Origin: CBFFRJ01 sp051486985
GTDB lineage: Bacteria; Pseudomonadota; Gammaproteobacteria; Enterobacterales; Enterobacteriaceae
DNA length: 64,000 bases
Direction of reading: 5' to 3'
Assembly: GCF_051486985.1 (NCBI RefSeq)
Contig: NZ_JAHVDV010000003.1
Location: forward strand, 62,001-126,000
In this document: in pieces, positions 44,198 to 52,665 of the stretch
Layout of the letters: each line of letters begins with the position of its first letter
Position numbering within the stretch: position 1 is the first letter of the stretch
Notes under the pieces: model-generated
Told to the model about the DNA's origin: nothing
What the model saw: only the letters and a program-made list of their open reading frames with translations
Databases searched by the model: none
Translations under genes and position numbers: made by a program

Positions 44198-45066
44198 TGT
44201 CTGTTTTAATCAATAAAGATACCAAGGTTATCTGCCAGGGGTTCACCGGTAGCCAGGGCACTTTCCACTCTGAACAAGCGATTGCTTACGGTACGCAGAT
44301 GGTTGGCGGCGTTACGCCCGGCAAAGGCGGCACCACGCATCTGGGTCTGCCGGTGTTCAACACCGTGCGTGAAGCAGTAGAAGCAACGGGTGCTACCGCC
44401 ACCGTGATTTACGTTCCGGCACCGTTCTGCAAAGACTCCATCCTGGAAGCCATCGATGCTGGCATCAAACTGATTATCACCATCACCGAAGGCATCCCGA
44501 CTCTGGATATGCTGACCGTGAAGGTGAAACTGGATGAAGCAGGCGTTCGCATGATCGGGCCGAACTGCCCGGGCGTGATTACCCCAGGCGAGTGCAAAAT
44601 CGGCATTATGCCGGGCCACATTCACCAGCCGGGTAAAGTGGGCATTGTCTCCCGTTCCGGGACCCTGACCTATGAAGCGGTTAAGCAGACCACCGACTAC
44701 GGTTTCGGCCAGTCCACCTGCGTGGGCATTGGTGGCGACCCGATCCCGGGCTCTAACTTCATCGATATCCTGAAACTGTTCCAGGAAGATCCGCAGACCG
44801 AAGCGATTGTGATGATTGGTGAAATCGGCGGCAGCGCAGAAGAAGAAGCGGCGGCTTACATCAAAGATCACGTGACCAAACCTGTTGTTGGCTACATCGC
44901 CGGTGTGACGGCGCCGAAAGGCAAGCGTATGGGTCACGCGGGTGCCATCATCGCAGGCGGTAAAGGCACGGCGGATGAGAAATTCGCAGCGCTGGAAGCA
45001 GCAGGCGTGAAAACGGTTCGCAGCCTGGCCGATATCGGTGAAGCGCTGAAATCCATTATCAAATAA
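44197..45066 (+). CDS. sucD: Succinyl-CoA synthetase alpha subunit
   Basis: CoA-binding and phosphohistidine subunit, 289 residues. CoA-binding GFTGSQGTFHSEQAI is near the N-terminus; phosphorylated His247 is in KRMGHAGAI. GPNCPGVITPGECKIGIMPG and SRSGTLTYEAV are typical. Last coding gene of the sdh-suc operon; its 3' UTR resembles the SdhX sRNA. Confidence 0.98.
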   Translation: MSVLINKDTKVICQGFTGSQGTFHSEQAIAYGTQMVGGVTPGKGGTTHLGLPVFNTVREAVEATGATATVIYVPAPFCKDSILEAIDAGIKLIITITEGIPTLDMLTVKVKLDEAGVRMIGPNCPGVITPGECKIGIMPGHIHQPGKVGIVSRSGTLTYEAVKQTTDYGFGQSTCVGIGGDPIPGSNFIDILKLFQEDPQTEAIVMIGEIGGSAEEEAAAYIKDHVTKPVVGYIAGVTAPKGKRMGHAGAIIAGGKGTADEKFAALEAAGVKTVRSLADIGEALKSIIK

Positions 45067-45140
45067 GATGCATGCCCCTTTGTAAAAGGGGCGGTATGAT
45101 GTTCGACATGGTTGGCCGCTCTGTATGAGCGGCCTTTTTT
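45067..45140 (+). ncRNA. sdhX: SdhX-like sRNA in the sucD 3' UTR
   Basis: The 74 bases after the sucD stop contain GATGCATGCCCCTTTGTAAA, the complementary GGGGC, then GTATGATGTTCGACATGGTT and a terminator. This is very like the E. coli SdhX (RybD) sequence I recall, which is released from the sdh-suc mRNA by RNase E and represses ackA and other targets. The exact 5' end cannot be told from sequence alone. Confidence 0.65.
45114..45140 (+). terminator. Rho-independent terminator of sdh-suc / SdhX
   Basis: Stem GGCCGCTC / GAGCGGCC, loop TGTAT, six-T run. The converging hxlR-type gene stops at its 3' edge. Confidence 0.92.
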
Positions 45141-45600
45141 ATTGCGGTTTTAACGCATCAAGCTTTTGTACCCGCGTATGGTCCGCCGTCAGCGCGCGGC
45201 CATCTTCAGCACAGGGCTGCATCGGGGCGACCGGTTTTCCTGTATGGGTATCAATCAGTACCGAGTGAGGTTCGTCCGGGGTAAAAAGATGACCCTCACC
45301 CCACTGACGCAACGCGACGATAACCGGAAATAACGATTTGCCTTTCATCGTGAGTACATACTCCTGGTAGGCGCTACCGTCCGATGCTGGCCGGGTCTCC
45401 AGTATCTCTGCGTCAACCAGTTTGCGTAACCGGTCGGTAAGAATGTTACGCGCCATCCCCAGTCCGCGCTGAAAATCGCCAAACCGTCGTGCACCATCAA
45501 AGGCATCACGGATAATCAGAAGCGCCCACCGGTCACCCATTACCTCAACAGCACGTGCGACAGGGCAGGGTTGGTAAGAGGGGGAAAGGGGAGTAGACAT
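45139..45600 (-). CDS. HxlR-family winged-helix regulator
   Basis: A 153-residue DNA-binding protein of the HxlR (MarR-like) family. It begins MSTPLSPSYQPCPVARAVEV; Cys12 is the conserved N-terminal Cys that in several HxlR proteins senses thiol or carbonyl stress. The winged helix covers about residues 14-105 (GDRWALLIIRDAFDGARRF, MARNILTDRLRKLVDAEIL, YVLTMKGKSLFPVIVALRQW). The C-terminal ~45 residues are polar with another Cys (MQPCAED). It is divergent from an MFS transporter, and a long inverted repeat lies between them. The inducer is unknown. K-12 has mngRAB here instead. Confidence 0.88.
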   Translation of the reverse strand: MSTPLSPSYQPCPVARAVEVMGDRWALLIIRDAFDGARRFGDFQRGLGMARNILTDRLRKLVDAEILETRPASDGSAYQEYVLTMKGKSLFPVIVALRQWGEGHLFTPDEPHSVLIDTHTGKPVAPMQPCAEDGRALTADHTRVQKLDALKPQ

Positions 45601-45624
45601 CGGCAGGCCTCATGCAAAAATATT

Positions 45625-45682
45625 CTGGTTGCATTTTAAAACTGGAGTCTTTAGGCTGCAACTAGTTTCAATTCGCAACCAG
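45625..45682. promoter_or_regulatory. Long inverted-repeat operator between hxlR-type gene and MFS gene
   Basis: Arms CTGGTTGCATTTTAAAACT (45625-45643) and AGTTTCAATTCGCAACCAG (45664-45682) pair at 15 of 19 positions around a 20-bp spacer. The repeat fills the divergent gap and ends 8 bases before the transporter start. It is the obvious candidate operator for the adjacent regulator and could control both directions. Confidence 0.7.
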
Positions 45683-45690
45683 GTTTGCAG

Positions 45691-46902
45691 ATGAAGATAT
45701 GGGCAAAGGAGCCGCTGGCACCTGTTTACACACTGCCAGGCGGGCTGGTGATGCTGTTTGCGGTTTCCAGCGGGATGAGCGTCGCCAATGTGTATTATGC
45801 GCAGCCGCTGCTCGACGCGCTGGCGCACGATTTCTCAATAAGTTATGCCGCCGTGGGAGGCATTGTGACCGCCACTCAGGTGGGGTGCGCGTTGGCGCTG
45901 CTACTGCTGGTGCCGCTGGGCGACATCGTAGCGCGGCGCACATTGATGCTGTTACAGCTTGTGGCGCTGGTTATCGCGCTCGGGGTTGTGGCTTTAGCCG
46001 CGTCAACGCCGATGCTCCTTGCGGGGATGCTGGCGGTGGGTTTACTGGGGACGGCGATGACCCAGGGACTCATTGCCTGCGCGGCCAGCGCCTCAGCACC
46101 GCACGAACGGGGCAGGGTTGTCGGGGCGGCGCAAGGGGGGGTGTTTACAGGGTTGTTGTTGGCCCGAGTTTTCTCCGGCGCGGTAAGCGATCTGGCTGGC
46201 TGGCGGGCGGTGTACGGACTCTCGGCACTCCTGATGCTGTTATTACTCCCTCTTTTGTGGCGGCGTCTGCCGCAGGGCGAGGTGGCGGGTGAAAGAACAG
46301 GGTGGCCACGGCTGATTCTGTCGATGCTGCATCTGCTGTTTACTGACCGCGTGCTGCAGATACGGGGCACGCTGGCGTTACTGATGTTTGCCGCCTTTAC
46401 CATCTTCTGGAGTGCGATGGTATTACCGCTCAGTGCTCCTCCCTATAACTTCTCTCATACCGTGATTGGTTTATTTGCGCTGGCGGGTGCGGCAGGTGCG
46501 CTTGTCGCCGCGAGGGCAGGGCAGGCCGCCGATCGGGGCCAGGCTCAGCGTACCAGTCTTATTGCCCTGCTACTTTTAGTGCTGGCGTGGTGGCCGCTTT
46601 CACAGCTTGAGTATTCCATTACGTGGTTGCTGCTGGGGATTGTGCTGCTGGACTTCGGTGGACAGGCGCTGCACGTCACAAATCAAAGCCTGATTTTACG
46701 TGCGTCGCCCGATAAGCATGGTCGGCTGGTGGCGCTCTATATGCTGTTTTATGCCACCGGTAGCGGCGCAGGTGCGATAGCCACCACGGCGGTCTATTCA
46801 GGGTCGGGCTGGCAGGGCGTCTGTGGGCTTGGTGCCCTGGTCAGTTTACTGGCACTGATAATATGGGCATTGACCCGGCATCTGATGCCAGAACACAAAT
46901 AA
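45691..46902 (+). CDS. MFS transporter (12 TM)
   Basis: Major facilitator superfamily protein of about 403 residues; I chose the ATG at 45691, though a TTG at 45685 is possible. About twelve hydrophobic segments are visible. The motif A loop is LLVPLGDIVARRTLM, and the N-terminus VANVYYAQPLLDALAHDFSI resembles the YgaY-type efflux group. It is likely controlled by the divergent HxlR protein and cotranscribed with the decarboxylase 17 bp downstream. The substrate is unknown; it could export the product or import the substrate of that enzyme. Confidence 0.87.
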   Translation: MKIWAKEPLAPVYTLPGGLVMLFAVSSGMSVANVYYAQPLLDALAHDFSISYAAVGGIVTATQVGCALALLLLVPLGDIVARRTLMLLQLVALVIALGVVALAASTPMLLAGMLAVGLLGTAMTQGLIACAASASAPHERGRVVGAAQGGVFTGLLLARVFSGAVSDLAGWRAVYGLSALLMLLLLPLLWRRLPQGEVAGERTGWPRLILSMLHLLFTDRVLQIRGTLALLMFAAFTIFWSAMVLPLSAPPYNFSHTVIGLFALAGAAGALVAARAGQAADRGQAQRTSLIALLLLVLAWWPLSQLEYSITWLLLGIVLLDFGGQALHVTNQSLILRASPDKHGRLVALYMLFYATGSGAGAIATTAVYSGSGWQGVCGLGALVSLLALIIWALTRHLMPEHK

Positions 46903-46919
46903 AAACGCAGAGGAACAAG

Positions 46920-48263
46920 ATGGAAGAGCAAAAATTACTGACAGAAGCACATCGGCGTGGTTTGCGTTATCTGGAGGGAATTGAGGCACGCCCTGTTTTC
47001 CCCTCCCCGGAAGCGATAGCGGCGCTGTCGGCCTTTGATGAACCGCTTCCCCAGGCTGGCATGCCCGCAGAATCTACTCTGTCTATGCTGGATGAGCTGG
47101 GTTCACCCGCGACAACAGCATCAAACGGCCCGGGCTATTTTGGTTTTGTGGTGGGGGGAACGCTTCCCGCCGCCTCGGCAGCAGAGCATCTACTCACGAC
47201 CTGGGATCAGTGCGCCTCATCGTTTCTCAACTCACCGGTTGCCGATTACGTCGAGCGCATAGCCGGGAAATGGGTACTGGAGGCGCTGGATCTGCCCCGC
47301 CAGAGCGCCGTGGGCTTTGGTACCAGCGCGACGGCCTGTACGCTGGCCGCGCTGTCGGCCGCACGGCGTGAACTGCTGGCGCGCCAGGGCTGGGACATTG
47401 ACAATGATGGGTTACAGGGCGCTCCGGACATCACCGTCGTGGTATCCGAGCTTGTGCACATTACGGTAAAAAAAGCGCTGCGGATTTTAGGGTTTGGTCT
47501 TTCCCGACTGAGGATCGCCCCGGTTGACCCGTTCGGGCGAATAGATGTCGCACAACTTCCACAGCTGGATAATCGGACTTTACTCTGTTTACAGGCCGGA
47601 GAGGTGAATACCGGTGAGTGCGATCCCTTCGCTGAGATCATTCCGCTTGCCCATAAGGCAGGTGCCTGGGTTCATGTGGACGCTGCCTTTGGCCTGTGGG
47701 CAAGAGCCTCAGCGCAGGCCTCGCTTACTGAGGGTATCGATCTTGCAGACAGCTGGACGACGGACGCCCATAAGTGGCTGAACACCCCTTATGATTGCGC
47801 AATGGTAATTTGCCGTGAGCCTCAACTGCTGGCCGGTGCAATGAACAGTGATGCGGTCTACACGACAGCCAGCGCCGATGCGCAAAAAAATCTGACGCTG
47901 GAGTTTTCCCGCCGTCCTCGCGGCATCCCCGTCTGGGCCGCATTGCGCGTTCTTGGACGAGACGGGTTACAGACGATGATTGACCAGCATTGTGCAATGG
48001 CACGCAGAATCAGCGAAGGATTAACGACGCAGGGATTTGAAGTGCTGAATCGGGTGGTGCTCAACCAGGTTCTCTTCCGCTGCGCCACTGAAGAAGAGAC
48101 GGCAACCCTCCTCGCGGCGGCGCAAGCATCGGGACGCATCTGGTTTGGCAGTACGCGGTGGCAGGGGCGTTTGGCCCTGCGAATTAGCGTCTCGTCCTGG
48201 CGTACCCGGCAGGTGCATGTCGATATGCTACTTGAAACCCTTAAGTCACTTTGCGTAAAGTAA
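46920..48263 (+). CDS. PLP-dependent group II-type decarboxylase
   Basis: A 447-residue enzyme of the pyridoxal-dependent decarboxylase (aromatic amino acid / glutamate decarboxylase-like) fold. The start at 46920 follows AGAGGAAC. PLP-Lys285 lies in TDAHKWLNTPYD, the ring-stacking region around VSELVHITVKKAL, and the PLP-nitrogen Asp in VHVDAAFGLWARA. GPGYFGFVVGG and GFGTSATACTLAAL are typical of the family, but I cannot tell the substrate. The operon with an MFS carrier suggests an amino-acid/amine system. It is followed by a terminator. Confidence 0.85.
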   Translation: MEEQKLLTEAHRRGLRYLEGIEARPVFPSPEAIAALSAFDEPLPQAGMPAESTLSMLDELGSPATTASNGPGYFGFVVGGTLPAASAAEHLLTTWDQCASSFLNSPVADYVERIAGKWVLEALDLPRQSAVGFGTSATACTLAALSAARRELLARQGWDIDNDGLQGAPDITVVVSELVHITVKKALRILGFGLSRLRIAPVDPFGRIDVAQLPQLDNRTLLCLQAGEVNTGECDPFAEIIPLAHKAGAWVHVDAAFGLWARASAQASLTEGIDLADSWTTDAHKWLNTPYDCAMVICREPQLLAGAMNSDAVYTTASADAQKNLTLEFSRRPRGIPVWAALRVLGRDGLQTMIDQHCAMARRISEGLTTQGFEVLNRVVLNQVLFRCATEEETATLLAAAQASGRIWFGSTRWQGRLALRISVSSWRTRQVHVDMLLETLKSLCVK

Positions 48264-48320
48264 TAAATCTATAACCGCCAGGAATGGGATCTATTTTTTC
48301 TGCCGAGAGCAAATGTTAAT

Positions 48321-48351
48321 AAAGCCATAGATTAACGTCGTGGCTTTTTTT
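48321..48351 (+). terminator. Terminator of the MFS-decarboxylase unit
   Basis: Stem AAAGCCA / TGGCTTT with a 13-base loop and an eight-to-ten T run. Confidence 0.75.
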
Positions 48352-48621
48352 AATAATCACCTTGAGGTGTTAAATACTGGATTCTCTAAAGTGAAATAAT
48401 TGTAAAATAATGAAGTCAGCCTCTTCGTAACCGTGTTTGTTAGCATGCGTAATAATGGGCAAAGGGAAAAAGCCAGCCAGAACCAAACGAGAAATATACC
48501 CGCCAGTTTGTCCTTTTTCTTGCCGATTGATAACCATATCACAGGTTAAAATATACATATCGTTAACATGGTTTTCACTATGTGGATACGATAGCTACAA
48601 AATTAACACCTCTGAACTAAA

Positions 48622-48635
48622 TTGATTTAAATCAA
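48622..48635 (+). promoter_or_regulatory. FNR box upstream of cydA
   Basis: TTGAT-TTAA-ATCAA is a perfect match to the FNR consensus, about 335 bp before cydA. E. coli cydAB is repressed by FNR anaerobically and activated by ArcA microaerobically. GTTAA-like elements near 48562 and 48819 could be ArcA parts but are too common in this AT-rich DNA to assign. The rest of the 700-bp gap (48352-48967) has no gene I can support. Confidence 0.75.
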
Positions 48636-48749
48636 TATTTAAAAGCTTGGAAAAAGCACTAAAAATCGATAAATTGTCGCCGATCAAATTGGCTTAAAGC
48701 GAGCAAATTAGGTATAAATTGATCACTGTCGAAAAACGTAAAACAAACC

Positions 48750-48769
48750 CAATAAAAACCTTTTTATTG
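48750..48769. repeat. Perfect palindrome in the cydA leader region
   Basis: CAATAAAAA-CC-TTTTTATTG, 9-bp perfect arms. It is extended outward by AAACCC (48745-48750) and GGGTTT (48773-48778) after a four-base bulge. It could be an RNA hairpin in the cyd leader or a protein site. It is not followed by a T run, so a simple terminator is unlikely. Confidence 0.55.
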
Positions 48770-48967
48770 TAAGGGTTTTGCGGAGTAATATATTCGAGAG
48801 ATCAATTTGGGTTTTTTATTAACGTAGTTGTAACTTTTTTGAATCAACATCAATTTTATTCATGATAATGATTTTAAAGTGCAACAACTTTGTATTGGGG
48901 CATGCGTGTAAACCTTCACTAACAGGGTTTACTCTCGGAGTCTTCATGCGATGAGCAAGGAGTCAAG

Positions 48968-50536
48968 ATGTTAGATATTGTCGAACTGTCACGCTTACAG
49001 TTTGCCTTGACCGCGATGTACCACTTCCTTTTTGTGCCACTGACGCTGGGTATGGCGTTCCTGCTGGCCATTATGGAAACGGTCTACGTCCTTTCCGGCA
49101 AACAGATTTATAAAGATATGACCAAGTTCTGGGGCAAGTTGTTTGGTATTAACTTTGCACTGGGCGTGGCAACCGGTTTGACCATGGAGTTCCAGTTCGG
49201 GACTAACTGGTCTTACTATTCTCACTATGTTGGGGATATCTTCGGTGCGCCGCTGGCCATTGAAGGTCTGATGGCCTTCTTCCTCGAGTCGACTTTTGTA
49301 GGTCTGTTTTTCTTCGGTTGGGATCGTCTGGGTAAAGTGCAGCATATGGCCGTGACCTGGCTGGTGGCGCTTGGCTCTAACTTGTCTGCCTTGTGGATCC
49401 TTGTTGCAAACGGCTGGATGCAAAACCCGGTAGCAGCAGACTTCAACTTCGAAACCATGCGCATGGAAATGGTGAGTTTCGCCGAACTGGTGCTCAACCC
49501 GGTAGCCCAGGTGAAATTCGTCCACACCGTCGCCTCTGGCTATACCTGCGGCGCTATCTTCGTGCTGGGGATTAGCTCTTACTATCTGCTGCGTGGTCGC
49601 GATCTCGCTTTTGCCAAGCGTTCTTTTGCAATCGCGGCGAGTTTCGGTATGGCTGCCATTATCTCTGTTATCGTACTGGGTGATGAGTCCGGTTACGAAA
49701 TGGGTGACGTACAGAAAACCAAACTGGCAGCTATCGAAGCTGAGTGGGAAACCCAGCCGGCACCGGCAGCCTTTACCCTGTTTGGTATTCCGGATCAGGA
49801 CGGGCAGAAAAACAACTTCTCCATCCAGATCCCTTATGCGCTGGGCATCATTGCTACCCGTTCTGTCGACACGCCAGTGGTGGGTCTGAAGGACCTGATG
49901 GTGCAGCATGAAGAGCGTATTCGTAACGGGATGAAAGCATATCATCTGCTGGAGCAGTTACGTTCAGGCTCGGCCGACCCTTCAGTGCGTGATGCCTTCA
50001 ACAACGTGAAAAAAGATCTGGGCTACGGGCTGTTGCTCAAACGCTATACCCCGAACGTCTCTGACGCGACGGAAGAGCAAATCAAGCTGGCAACGCAGGA
50101 CTCCATCCCACGTGTCGCACCGCTTTACTTCGCCTTCCGCCTTATGGTGGCGTCTGGCGTGCTGATGCTCTTGATCATTGGCGTGGCGTTCTGGACCGTT
50201 TGTCGTAACCGTATCGGCGAGAAAAAATGGCTGCTGCGCGCTGCCCTGTATGGCATTCCGCTGCCGTGGATTGCTATCGAATCCGGCTGGTTTGTTGCTG
50301 AATATGGTCGTCAGCCGTGGGCCGTGGGCGAAATGCTGCCAACAGCAGTGGCAAACTCTACCCTGACCGCAGGCGACCTTATCTTCTCGATGGTGCTCAT
50401 TTGCGGCCTCTATACCCTGTTCCTGGTGGCTGAGATGTTCTTGATGTTCAAATTTGCACGCCTGGGTCCAAGCAGCCTGAAAACCGGTCGCTACCACTAC
50501 GAGCAGTCCACCGTGGCTTCTCAGCCGGCACGCTAA
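48968..50536 (+). CDS. cydA: Cytochrome bd-I ubiquinol oxidase subunit I
   Basis: High-affinity terminal oxidase subunit, 522 residues as in E. coli, starting after CAAGGAGTCAAG. Haem b595 ligand His19 (LTAMYHFLFVPL), the b558 His in VAQVKFVHTVASGYT, and Met of the Q-loop side are present. The quinol-binding Q-loop follows GDESGYEMGDVQKTKLAAIE. It works with CydB and CydX in the inner membrane and is first gene of cydABX-ybgE. Confidence 0.98.
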   Translation: MLDIVELSRLQFALTAMYHFLFVPLTLGMAFLLAIMETVYVLSGKQIYKDMTKFWGKLFGINFALGVATGLTMEFQFGTNWSYYSHYVGDIFGAPLAIEGLMAFFLESTFVGLFFFGWDRLGKVQHMAVTWLVALGSNLSALWILVANGWMQNPVAADFNFETMRMEMVSFAELVLNPVAQVKFVHTVASGYTCGAIFVLGISSYYLLRGRDLAFAKRSFAIAASFGMAAIISVIVLGDESGYEMGDVQKTKLAAIEAEWETQPAPAAFTLFGIPDQDGQKNNFSIQIPYALGIIATRSVDTPVVGLKDLMVQHEERIRNGMKAYHLLEQLRSGSADPSVRDAFNNVKKDLGYGLLLKRYTPNVSDATEEQIKLATQDSIPRVAPLYFAFRLMVASGVLMLLIIGVAFWTVCRNRIGEKKWLLRAALYGIPLPWIAIESGWFVAEYGRQPWAVGEMLPTAVANSTLTAGDLIFSMVLICGLYTLFLVAEMFLMFKFARLGPSSLKTGRYHYEQSTVASQPAR

Positions 50537-50551
50537 GACAGGAGTCGTCAA

Positions 50552-51691
50552 ATGATCGATTATGAAGTATTGCGTTTTATCTGGTGGCTGTTGGTTGGCA
50601 TTCTGCTGATCGGGTTTGCTGTCACCGATGGTTTCGACATGGGGGTCGGCATGCTGACCCGTTTCCTGGGGCGGAGCGATACCGAGCGCCGTGTGATGAT
50701 TAACTCCATCGCACCGCACTGGGACGGTAACCAGGTATGGCTTATCACTGCAGGTGGCGCACTCTTTGCGGCGTGGCCGATGGTTTATGCGGCGGCCTTC
50801 TCCGGCTTTTATATGGCGATGATCCTGGTGCTGGCTTCGCTCTTCTTCCGTCCGGTCGGGTTTGATTACCGCTCCAAGATTGAAGATAACCGCTGGCGTA
50901 ACATGTGGGACTGGGGCATCTTCATCGGCAGTTTTGTACCGCCGCTGGTGATTGGCGTTGCCTTTGGTAACCTGCTGCAGGGCGTACCTTTTAATGTGGA
51001 TGAGTATCTGCGTCTGGCCTACACCGGCAACTTCTTCCAGCTGCTGAACCCGTTTGGCCTGCTGGCCGGGGTGGTGAGCGTTGCGATGATCATCACTCAG
51101 GGCGCCACCTACCTGCAAATGCGCACGGTTGGGGAACTGCATCTGCGTTCCCGCGTCACGGCGCAAATTGCCGCACTGGTGACGTTGGTCTGCTTCGCGC
51201 TGGCAGGTGTTTGGGTGATGTACGGCATTGATGGTTATGTTGTGACCTCTACGCTGGATCACCATGCCGCGTCTAACCCGCTCAACAAAGAAGTTGTGCG
51301 TCAGGCGGGTGCCTGGTTTACCAACTTTAATAATGCACCGATTCTGTGGCTGGTTCCGGCACTGGGTGTGCTGCTGCCGCTGTTGACCGTGCTGACGTCA
51401 CGACTGGAGAAAGGTGCCTGGGCATTTGTTTCCTCCTCCCTGACGCTTGCATGCATTATTTTGACCGCGGGTATTGCGATGTTCCCGTTCGTGATGCCAT
51501 CCAGCATCATGATGAATGCGAGTCTGACCATGTGGGATGCGACATCCAGTCAGATGACGCTGAATCTGATGACCTTTGTGGCGTTGGTGTTTGTCCCGCT
51601 GATTCTTATCTACACCGCCTGGTGTTACTGGAAAATGTTCGGACGCATCACCAAAGAGCACGTTGAATCCAATACCCACTCTATGTACTAA
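50552..51691 (+). CDS. cydB: Cytochrome bd-I ubiquinol oxidase subunit II
   Basis: Partner of CydA, 379 residues, the E. coli length. It begins MIDYEVLRFIWWLLVGILLI, and TDGFDMGVGML and INSIAPHWDGNQVWLI are family signatures. It has about eight to nine membrane helices. It lies 15 bp after cydA. Confidence 0.98.
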   Translation: MIDYEVLRFIWWLLVGILLIGFAVTDGFDMGVGMLTRFLGRSDTERRVMINSIAPHWDGNQVWLITAGGALFAAWPMVYAAAFSGFYMAMILVLASLFFRPVGFDYRSKIEDNRWRNMWDWGIFIGSFVPPLVIGVAFGNLLQGVPFNVDEYLRLAYTGNFFQLLNPFGLLAGVVSVAMIITQGATYLQMRTVGELHLRSRVTAQIAALVTLVCFALAGVWVMYGIDGYVVTSTLDHHAASNPLNKEVVRQAGAWFTNFNNAPILWLVPALGVLLPLLTVLTSRLEKGAWAFVSSSLTLACIILTAGIAMFPFVMPSSIMMNASLTMWDATSSQMTLNLMTFVALVFVPLILIYTAWCYWKMFGRITKEHVESNTHSMY

Positions 51692-51705
51692 GTAAGGAGC
51701 TAATA

Positions 51706-51819
51706 ATGTGGTATTTCGCATGGATTTTAGGAACGCTTCTTGCCTGTGCTTTTGGGATTATTACCGCGCTGGCGCTTGAGCACGTGGAAGCGACCAAAGC
51801 CGGGAAAGAAGAACATTAA
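51706..51819 (+). CDS. cydX: Cytochrome bd-I accessory subunit CydX
   Basis: A 37-residue single-helix protein beginning MWYFAWILGTLLACAFGIIT and ending EATKAGKEEH. The conserved MWYFAWILG start and Glu in LALEH identify it. It stabilises the haems of CydAB. It starts 14 bp after cydB with AAGGAGC, and its stop overlaps ybgE by one base. Confidence 0.97.
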   Translation: MWYFAWILGTLLACAFGIITALALEHVEATKAGKEEH

Positions 51820-52112
51820 TGAATGAAATTATCGCGAAGCTCTATGCGGTAATGGATAAGCGCCCGTTACGGGCGCTTTCATTGATTATGGCATTAGTGC
51901 TGGCAGGCTGTATTTTCTGGGATCCCTCCCGATTCGCGGCTAAAACCAGTGAGTTCGAAATCTGGCAGGGCTTTCTGCTGATGTGGGCAGTCTGTGCAGG
52001 CGTGATTCACGGAGTAGGTTTTCGCCCGCGTGCCATCGTCTGGCAGGGGGTGTTTTGCCCGTTAATCGCCATCATTGTTATGTTAACGGGTCTGATCTTT
52101 TTCTTCTTTTGA
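51819..52112 (+). CDS. ybgE: Cyd operon protein YbgE
   Basis: A 97-residue inner-membrane protein with about three hydrophobic helices (LSLIMALVLAGCIFWDPS, WQGFLLMWAVCAGVIHGVGF, GVFCPLIAIIVMLTGLIFFF). It is translationally coupled to cydX (TAATG). Its function is unknown; the operon position suggests a role in oxidase assembly. Confidence 0.93.
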   Translation: MNEIIAKLYAVMDKRPLRALSLIMALVLAGCIFWDPSRFAAKTSEFEIWQGFLLMWAVCAGVIHGVGFRPRAIVWQGVFCPLIAIIVMLTGLIFFFF

Positions 52113-52134
52113 ATAAGAAATCTCCGTTTACGAC

Positions 52135-52162
52135 ATGGGCTTGCAAAAGCCCATATATTTTT
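52135..52162 (+). terminator. Terminator-like hairpin after cydABX-ybgE
   Basis: Stem ATGGGCTT / AAGCCCAT, GCAA tetraloop, then ATATTTTT. It is flanked by two copies of TCTCCGTTTAC (52121-52131, 52166-52176). It would separate cyd from the tol transcript, perhaps leakily. Confidence 0.7.
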
Positions 52163-52260
52163 ACTCTCCGTTTACTTCAACCCATTCCAAACCACCTTCC
52201 CCGCGCGTATAGTAGCGAAGTTTAAAAGCTCTAACTTTTTTTGCATTACCGGGATGTAAA

Positions 52261-52665
52261 GTGAATACAACGCTGTTTCGATGGCCGGTTCGGGTCTATT
52301 ACGAAGACACTGATGCCGGTGGTGTGGTTTACCACGCCAGCTATGTTGCTTTTTATGAACGAGCACGCACTGAGATGCTGCGCCATCATCACTTTAGCCA
52401 GCAAGTCCTGCTGGCCGAACGGGTCGCATTCGTGGTACGTAAAATGACGCTGGAGTACTTTGCACCCGCCAGACTCGACGATATGCTCGATGTCCAAACG
52501 GAAATAACATCAATGCGTGGTACCTCCCTGGTCTTCACGCAGCGGATCGTCAACGCAGAGAACACGGTGCTTAATGAAGCCGAGGTTCTTATTGTTTGCG
52601 TTGATCCACTCTTAATGAAGCCTCGTGCGCTTCCCAAGTCTATTGTCGCGGAGTTTAAGCAGTGA
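52261..52665 (+). CDS. ybgC: Acyl-CoA thioesterase YbgC
   Basis: Hotdog-fold thioesterase of 134 residues, first gene of the tol-pal cluster. It starts at GTG as in E. coli (MNTTLFRWPVRVYYEDTDAG). The catalytic Asp is in YEDTDAGGVVYHASYVAF. The E. coli protein acts on acyl-CoA/ACP and associates with phospholipid synthesis enzymes. Its stop overlaps the tolQ GTG start by four bases (GTGA). Confidence 0.96.
   Translation: MNTTLFRWPVRVYYEDTDAGGVVYHASYVAFYERARTEMLRHHHFSQQVLLAERVAFVVRKMTLEYFAPARLDDMLDVQTEITSMRGTSLVFTQRIVNAENTVLNEAEVLIVCVDPLLMKPRALPKSIVAEFKQ

Noticed and set aside
49982..51265. 427-codon frame opposite cydA/cydB
   Set aside because: Antisense shadow spanning two real genes; no family resemblance.
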